Source: CAVQNQ01 sp963714205 (lineage in GTDB: Bacteria > Acidobacteriota > Terriglobia > Bryobacterales > Bryobacteraceae). From it: a stretch of 64,000 bases of DNA. The stretch's first letter is position 1; each line of letters starts with the position of its first letter. The translations under genes and the position numbers were made by a program. Below are positions 59,852 to 64,000 of the stretch, piece by piece. The DNA lies in contig CAVQNQ010000003.1 in assembly GCA_963714205.1 (NCBI GenBank), forward strand, positions 310,001 to 374,000, written 5' to 3'. The notes under the pieces are model-generated. The model made no database searches. It was not told the origin of the DNA and was given only the letters and a program-made list of their open reading frames with translations.

Positions 59852-59908
59852 TTATGAACGGCGGACACGTGTTCATCGCATGCGAGCGAGACGCAGAAGG
59901 AAGGTAGT

Positions 59909-60235
59909 ATGAACGGCATTGATCGGATTGTTGCCGAACGGAAGCGGCAACTCAACAAAGAAGGCCGTGGTGCGGCGGAGCACGATGACAAGTGCTTGGA
60001 TGGGCAGCTGGCGGACGCTGCCTCCTGCTATGCGGCGACATACCCCATCCAGAGATACGACCGGAGCGACCCGTGGCCTTTGCGATGGGTTCCGGCACCG
60101 ATCTTTAGGAGCGCGCCAACGAAAGCGCGAATCCAGCAGTTATCTTTGGCCGGAGCGCTAATTGCGGCCGAGATTGACCGGCTTCAACGGTTGGGGAAAA
60201 GGCTGCTGCGTCTTTCAAGAAATAACAAACGATAG
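59909..60235 (+). CDS. Phage-type conserved small protein
   Basis: The 108-aa protein has the pattern GIDRIVAERKRQLNKEGRGA, EHDDKCLDGQLADAASCYAA, WPLRW and the end LAGALIAAEIDRLQRLGKRL, known from a family of small proteins common in phages and prophages. The function is unknown. ATG 59909 has GGAAGG just upstream and a TTGACG promoter at 59822. It supports a prophage or island origin of the region to the right of the tRNA. Confidence 0.75.
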   Translation: MNGIDRIVAERKRQLNKEGRGAAEHDDKCLDGQLADAASCYAATYPIQRYDRSDPWPLRWVPAPIFRSAPTKARIQQLSLAGALIAAEIDRLQRLGKRLLRLSRNNKR

Positions 60236-60268
60236 GAGACCCAAGCCCCGAGCAGCCTTTCGCTGTGG

Positions 60269-62831
60269 TCAACCCCGACCCCTTCCCGTCGCCGGCACTG
60301 CGATCCGGGTAAGCCGTTGCGAGCCGCACACGTTCTTGGACTGGACCGTGAACATCGCGCTCGGTGGAACGTTTGCTGCAGCGTTGTCGAACACCCGTGC
60401 AGCCTCGATCAGAAGCGCCGGCCCAAGCGGCAACAATAGAGAATCCGTCGCCCAAGTTTTGAGTTTGCTATTGAATGTGGCCGTCAATTCTGCTCCGAAC
60501 GATTCCAGCTCATCCTGTACATCCTGCTGTGAGCCTTTCGAGGCGAGAAATTGCGCGATCTTCATCCCAGCCGACCGCGCGCCGTTGACTAGGGACTCCT
60601 CGGCGCCCAACAGCATTGGAGTGCCGGGATGTTCTATCGCGGCTTGGATGATAACAGCTGCCTGATTTGCGTCATAGAATTGAGCGTTCTTGTTGCGTTC
60701 GGCCAGTAGGAGCGCCTGAATGCTTGCGAGTTTGGCTTGGAGTTCCTCGACCGAGGCTGGGCATCCGAGCATCTTATTCCGCAGATCGACCGCCTCATAG
60801 TCCCAACACAGGTCGCCGGAATTGTCGTCCTGAGTTAGAATAAGTTCTCCATCGCCGATATTGAGGTGCGCATCGTTTAGTATCGGGACACTGGAATAAG
60901 CCAACAGCACAAACGAAGCGCTTCCGAAGCCGACATCGTTGTAATGGCCAGGCTCCGCGAAATAGTGCTGCCGCAGCAAGTCGCGGAATTTTCGAATCAG
61001 AGCGGTAGCCATCGTCTTATATATGGGTGCTTTCCTGGAGACGGGCGCTTTCATCCACCCAGAGACAACGTCTGGCGGAACGGTCACCTGTAGCGAAACG
61101 GTTCCCGGACCAAGGCTGCTCCCTCCGGTTGTCAACTGGTTGACCCATTTGCCGATGTTCTCGTCCGCCGGTACCGGCTGGAACAGATTTTCAAAGTAAG
61201 CTCCGATCTCCGGGGTGTATCGAGCCTTAAACCGGCTGGGCGACATGTCGTCGAATTTATCCGTGAGCGAATACGAGCAGCATATGGTCGGCACCTCATG
61301 GATCACCACGCGGCTCTGGCCAAGTGCGTGCAGAGAAAGGGCAAGAGTAAGCGTGCTGTCGCGTTGGTTCCGGCCGTGGGAGATCGTCAGGGTATCAGTG
61401 GCCGTCACGGCCAGTAGGCGTCCTTCGCCGTTGTCAATATCGGTGATCGAAGAAAGGACGTCATTCACGTGCTGAGTAGATTCCTTGTAATAGGGAAGGG
61501 TCAGATCCACCGAGGACTGCCGCCGCACACCGTGTGTGAGCACGCCTTGTTTCAGTGTCAGGCTCGGGTGTTCATGGCCGATGTCTGATCGCGTCAGTGC
61601 TTGCAAGTCGCCGTTTAACGCCGCGGCCAGGCACGCCCGCGCATCGGGAGCATTGGACCCGCTGAAATCAAAGACTGCGTCGATCAGAGCCGTTCCTGTA
61701 GCCGTGTTCTGATACGTCGCCGACAGCGAGAACGAATACTTGTCATTTAGAGCGGCAAGCCCCTTCTGGTAAAACGTATTCCGCATCGCCGCAAACTTGT
61801 GGATTTGGTTGCGTAAATCGACTAGTTCCTTAAGCGTTGCCGGAACGTTCTTGCCTAAGAAATCCTGGAGTTTGACAGCCAACCATTGGTCGAGATTTGC
61901 AAGACTCGCCTGATCCACAACCTTTTCGAGCTGCGCCAGATCGAGCCGGCTGCTGATTTCGTCATGAAGTTTTGTGAGAAATGACTGCAGTTCGCCGCCG
62001 TCGAGAATCTTGCTCACCTGTCCGGCACAAGATTGGATACGGCCCAAGTCGCCACTCGCCGTGAGCGCTGAGAACAAATCATCGGAAGCCGAAGACGGCG
62101 TGCTTTCCGCTGACTTTGAAGCCCAAATCGGCGGCAAGGCCGATCTGGACTTTCAACCCGATGTCGCCCTTTAGCGTGCCGAGTGTGGCTGCCCGAATCC
62201 AGCTCAAGTTATAGCCGTAGGTCCCATTCACACTCCAACTCGCCGCGCCGTTCGTCTCTGCGATGATCCAGGCTCCGGGCGGAAGATCGGCGACGTCCTT
62301 GACCTGGTTAGGCAGCCGCCAGGTTGAAACCAGATCGCGAACGATATCGCCGCAACCGGGACCGTCTTCAATCAGACGGACCACAGCGTACAATCCTGCG
62401 CGGGAGCTGTCAGCGGCGAACTTGAGGTTCGCTTCGGACGCTAATGCGATCGATCCACTCAGCGCTGCGCCGATATCGTAACCCCATCGGAGCAAACCGT
62501 AGTGTGAGCCGGGCGCAGCAGGAAAGCTGAGCGCCGACGTGAGCTGGTCAGCCAAATCAAGACCGTTAGTGATCTCCGAAGTGAGGCCGGTCGCGCTGGG
62601 GAGAATCTCGATTTTCGCCGATTCGCCCGCATTGAAAGTCACGCCCGGTCCAATGGAGTTGAAGTGGATGGTGGTGACTCCACTGACTGAGATATTCTCG
62701 CTGGCGATGGTCAACGCTTGAGCGCCAGGAGCCTTGTTAGCGGTTAGCATCGAGATTGAGGGGGCCGTTCCGTTCACATCGAGCGAAACAGGTGAACTAA
62801 GGAATTCAGGTTTGAGTTGAAACGTGGGCAT
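60269..62831 (-). CDS. Large unrecognised protein, probably one gene with a frameshift
   Basis: Two minus frames overlap at 62079-62137. The first runs from ATG 62831 (MPTFQLKPEFLSSPVSLDVN) as about 250 residues, beta-rich, with GLRWGYDIGAAL-like and LAADLGFKVSGK segments. The second covers about 600 residues to 60269, mixed alpha and beta, with many short helices and SLQVTVPPDVVSGWMKAPVS. The total length, 2563 bp, is one base more than 854 codons, consistent with one inserted base. GGAAGG precedes the start. No family is recognised; the protein appears soluble, with no signal peptide. Confidence 0.65.
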
Positions 62832-62968
62832 GTGGACATCCTTCCTTGTTGCCAATCCCGGCCAACAGCATCGATTGTATGCCTGCTCGCCGGTTCTTGT
62901 GCTGTTGTCATTTGATCGTGTTGTGGTATCGATGTCGGTATTCCCATCAGGGGATCGCCCTATCTCTG

Positions 62969-62998
62969 TTGACGAATGAAATCGCCAACTGCTATTGA
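62969..62998 (+). promoter_or_regulatory. Candidate island promoter 2
   Basis: TTGACG (62969-62974) and extended -10 box TGC-TATTGA (62993-62998) are spaced by 18 bp, as in promoter 1. The predicted transcript would start near 63005, which favours ATG 63031 over the earlier ATG codons for the methyltransferase. Confidence 0.55.
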
Positions 62999-63030
62999 GT
63001 AGGCGAATGATGCAGAAAGGCATCGCGCCA

Positions 63031-64000
63031 ATGGTCACGTCGCCGCACGCAACTATCGAGATTCAACTTTGGTCGATCGATCGCTTAGTCTTCTACGCCC
63101 GCAATCCCCGCAAGAACGACGCCGCCGTGGATCGCATGTGCAGCAGCATCCGCGAGTTCGGCTTCAAGATCCCGGTGCTCGCGCGCAGCGACGGAAGCGT
63201 GGTCGATGGCCATCTGCGCCTGAAGGCCGCGCGCAAGCTGGGATCGTGGCCCGGCGGCGACATGACCTGCATCCCCGTGATTCTCTGCGACGAGTGGACC
63301 GATGCACAGGTCAAGGCGTTCCGGTTGATGGTCAACCGATCCGTGACGTGGGCAGACTTGGGACGAAGAGTTGCTCGCGCTGGAGTTGCAGGAACTGAAC
63401 GAGGCGGATTTCGATCTTCAGTCTGACCGGCTTCGATCCGGGCGAGATCGACGGGCTGCTGGCGATTCCCGACGAGGAGCGCGCCAACGCCGCGCCGCCG
63501 CTTCCCGAGAATCCCGTGTCCCGAGTTGGCGACCTGTGGGTCTGCGGCAAGCACCGCGTGCTTTGCGGAGACTGCCACCAGCCCGGAAGCCGTGGCGCGC
63601 CTGCTCGGCGAGCGCAAGCCGATCCTGATGGTCACCGACCCGCCCTACGGAATCGAGCTGGATTCCGAGTGGCGCGACCGCGCCGGCCTGAACGGCTGCG
63701 GGCCGGCCGAGGCCAGCTACATGAAGCACCGGACCGAAGGCCACACCGAAACCACGATCTCCGGCGACACGCGAGCCGACTGGTCGGAGGCCTTCGAACT
63801 GGTGCCCAGCCTCCAGATCGCGTACGTCTGGCACGCTTCGAAATTCACCCGCGAGGTTCTGAACGGGCTGCTGCGCATCGGCTTCGTGCACCACCAGCAG
63901 ATCATCTGGGACAAGGGACGGACGGTCCTCACGCGCACGCTGTACTGGTTCCAGCACGAGCCGTGCTGGTTCGTGCGGAAGAAGAACGCGCCGTGGTACG
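63031..64000 (+). pseudogene. ParB-domain DNA methyltransferase, frameshifted, runs off the window
   Basis: The frame starts with a ParB/Srx domain (IEIQLWSIDRLVFYARNPRK, then IREFGFKIPVLARSDGSVVD and GHLRLKAARKLG). A linker leads to a methyltransferase domain with DPPY at 63637-63648 (VTDPPYGIELDSEW), typical of phage-borne adenine or cytosine methyltransferases. The frame is broken three times, each by an apparent duplicated base: TT at 63358-63359, TT at 63417-63418 and CC at 63575-63576. Removing them restores ADWDEELLALELQELNEADF and VLCGDCTSPEAVARLLGERK. ATG 63007 is an alternative start. Confidence 0.8.

Larger units (their letters stand above)
59155..59908. other. Repeat-rich noncoding region right of the tRNA
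   Basis: This 754-bp stretch has no convincing gene. It holds a tandem pair of palindromic 11-mers (59202-59223), a cluster of six CCYGACATTT-like repeats (59302-59419), a small GCCGGC hairpin near 59635 and the promoter at 59822. The composition is more AT-rich than the left part of the window. It could be an attachment or regulatory region of an integrated element, but no integrase is seen. Confidence 0.5.

Overview
The window looks like a chromosomal segment of an acidobacterium, probably near Bryobacter/Solibacter. This rests on high GC, a VWFA-related protein of the acidobacterial type (31500-32468), a large Oar-like TonB-dependent receptor with a carboxypeptidase-regulatory N-terminus (44878-48051), and many short conserved genes of unknown function. 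The assignment is an inference from gene content; no marker gene such as 16S is present.

Layout. 1-3357 (minus): the start of a secreted protein, an anti-sigma factor with its ECF sigma factor, then gpsA-plsY (glycerolipid precursors) and thpR. 3401-7390 (plus): a base-excision glycosylase, a 53-aa DUF1328 membrane protein and a translationally coupled permease-cupin-Gfo/Idh/MocA operon. 7410-9060: debris of toxin-antitoxin type genes (intact DUF433, frameshifted DUF5615, HicB-like stub) next to a frameshifted patatin phospholipase gene. 9110-13901: larB and DUF72 (minus), then holin-like protein, glcE and glcF (plus), and sixA. 13976-19347: small secreted proteins, pheA-ubiX, an XRE regulator, and a cluster made of a 37-aa exported peptide, a seven-helix membrane protein and a membrane-anchored protein; the peptide and the anchored protein share an upstream motif. 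19411-24588: SprT-like protease, acyltransferase, LolA-like carrier, truB, DUF4424-like protein. 24850-33348: methyltransferase/methyltransferase/glycosyltransferase cassette, RodZ-like protein, pgsA, a sulfatase homologue lacking catalytic residues, a mini-cytochrome, an AlkA-like glycosylase, the VWA protein and rfbD. 33387-44752: PilZ, LysR and Crp regulators, an Ala/Pro repeat protein, M48 protease, divergent acetate kinase, hpt, S15 hydrolase, glycosyltransferase and YggS. 44878-52769: TonB receptor, dps, and a DsbA-like/MauE/methyltransferase/YfhO chain. 52741-57171 (minus): the classic rapZ-hpf-rpoN block and alr.

57176-58963 is a complete ISL3-type insertion sequence with 25-bp perfect inverted repeats, inserted 4 bp before the alr start codon and without a visible target duplication. 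A tRNA-Pro(GGG) follows at 59078-59154. From there to the right edge the content changes to a phage- or island-like region: about 750 bp of repeat-rich noncoding DNA, a phage-type small protein, an unrecognised protein of about 850 aa, and a ParB-domain DNA methyltransferase that runs off the window. The two plus-strand island genes have almost the same promoter sequence.

A recurring oddity is single-base frameshifts, about eleven in all, in DUF5615, patatin, the AlkA-like gene, hpf, rpoN (two), the 850-aa gene and the methyltransferase (three). Several are base duplications or losses in short homopolymers, so sequencing error is a serious alternative to real gene decay. All statements come from reading the sequence and from family knowledge; no database search was run.
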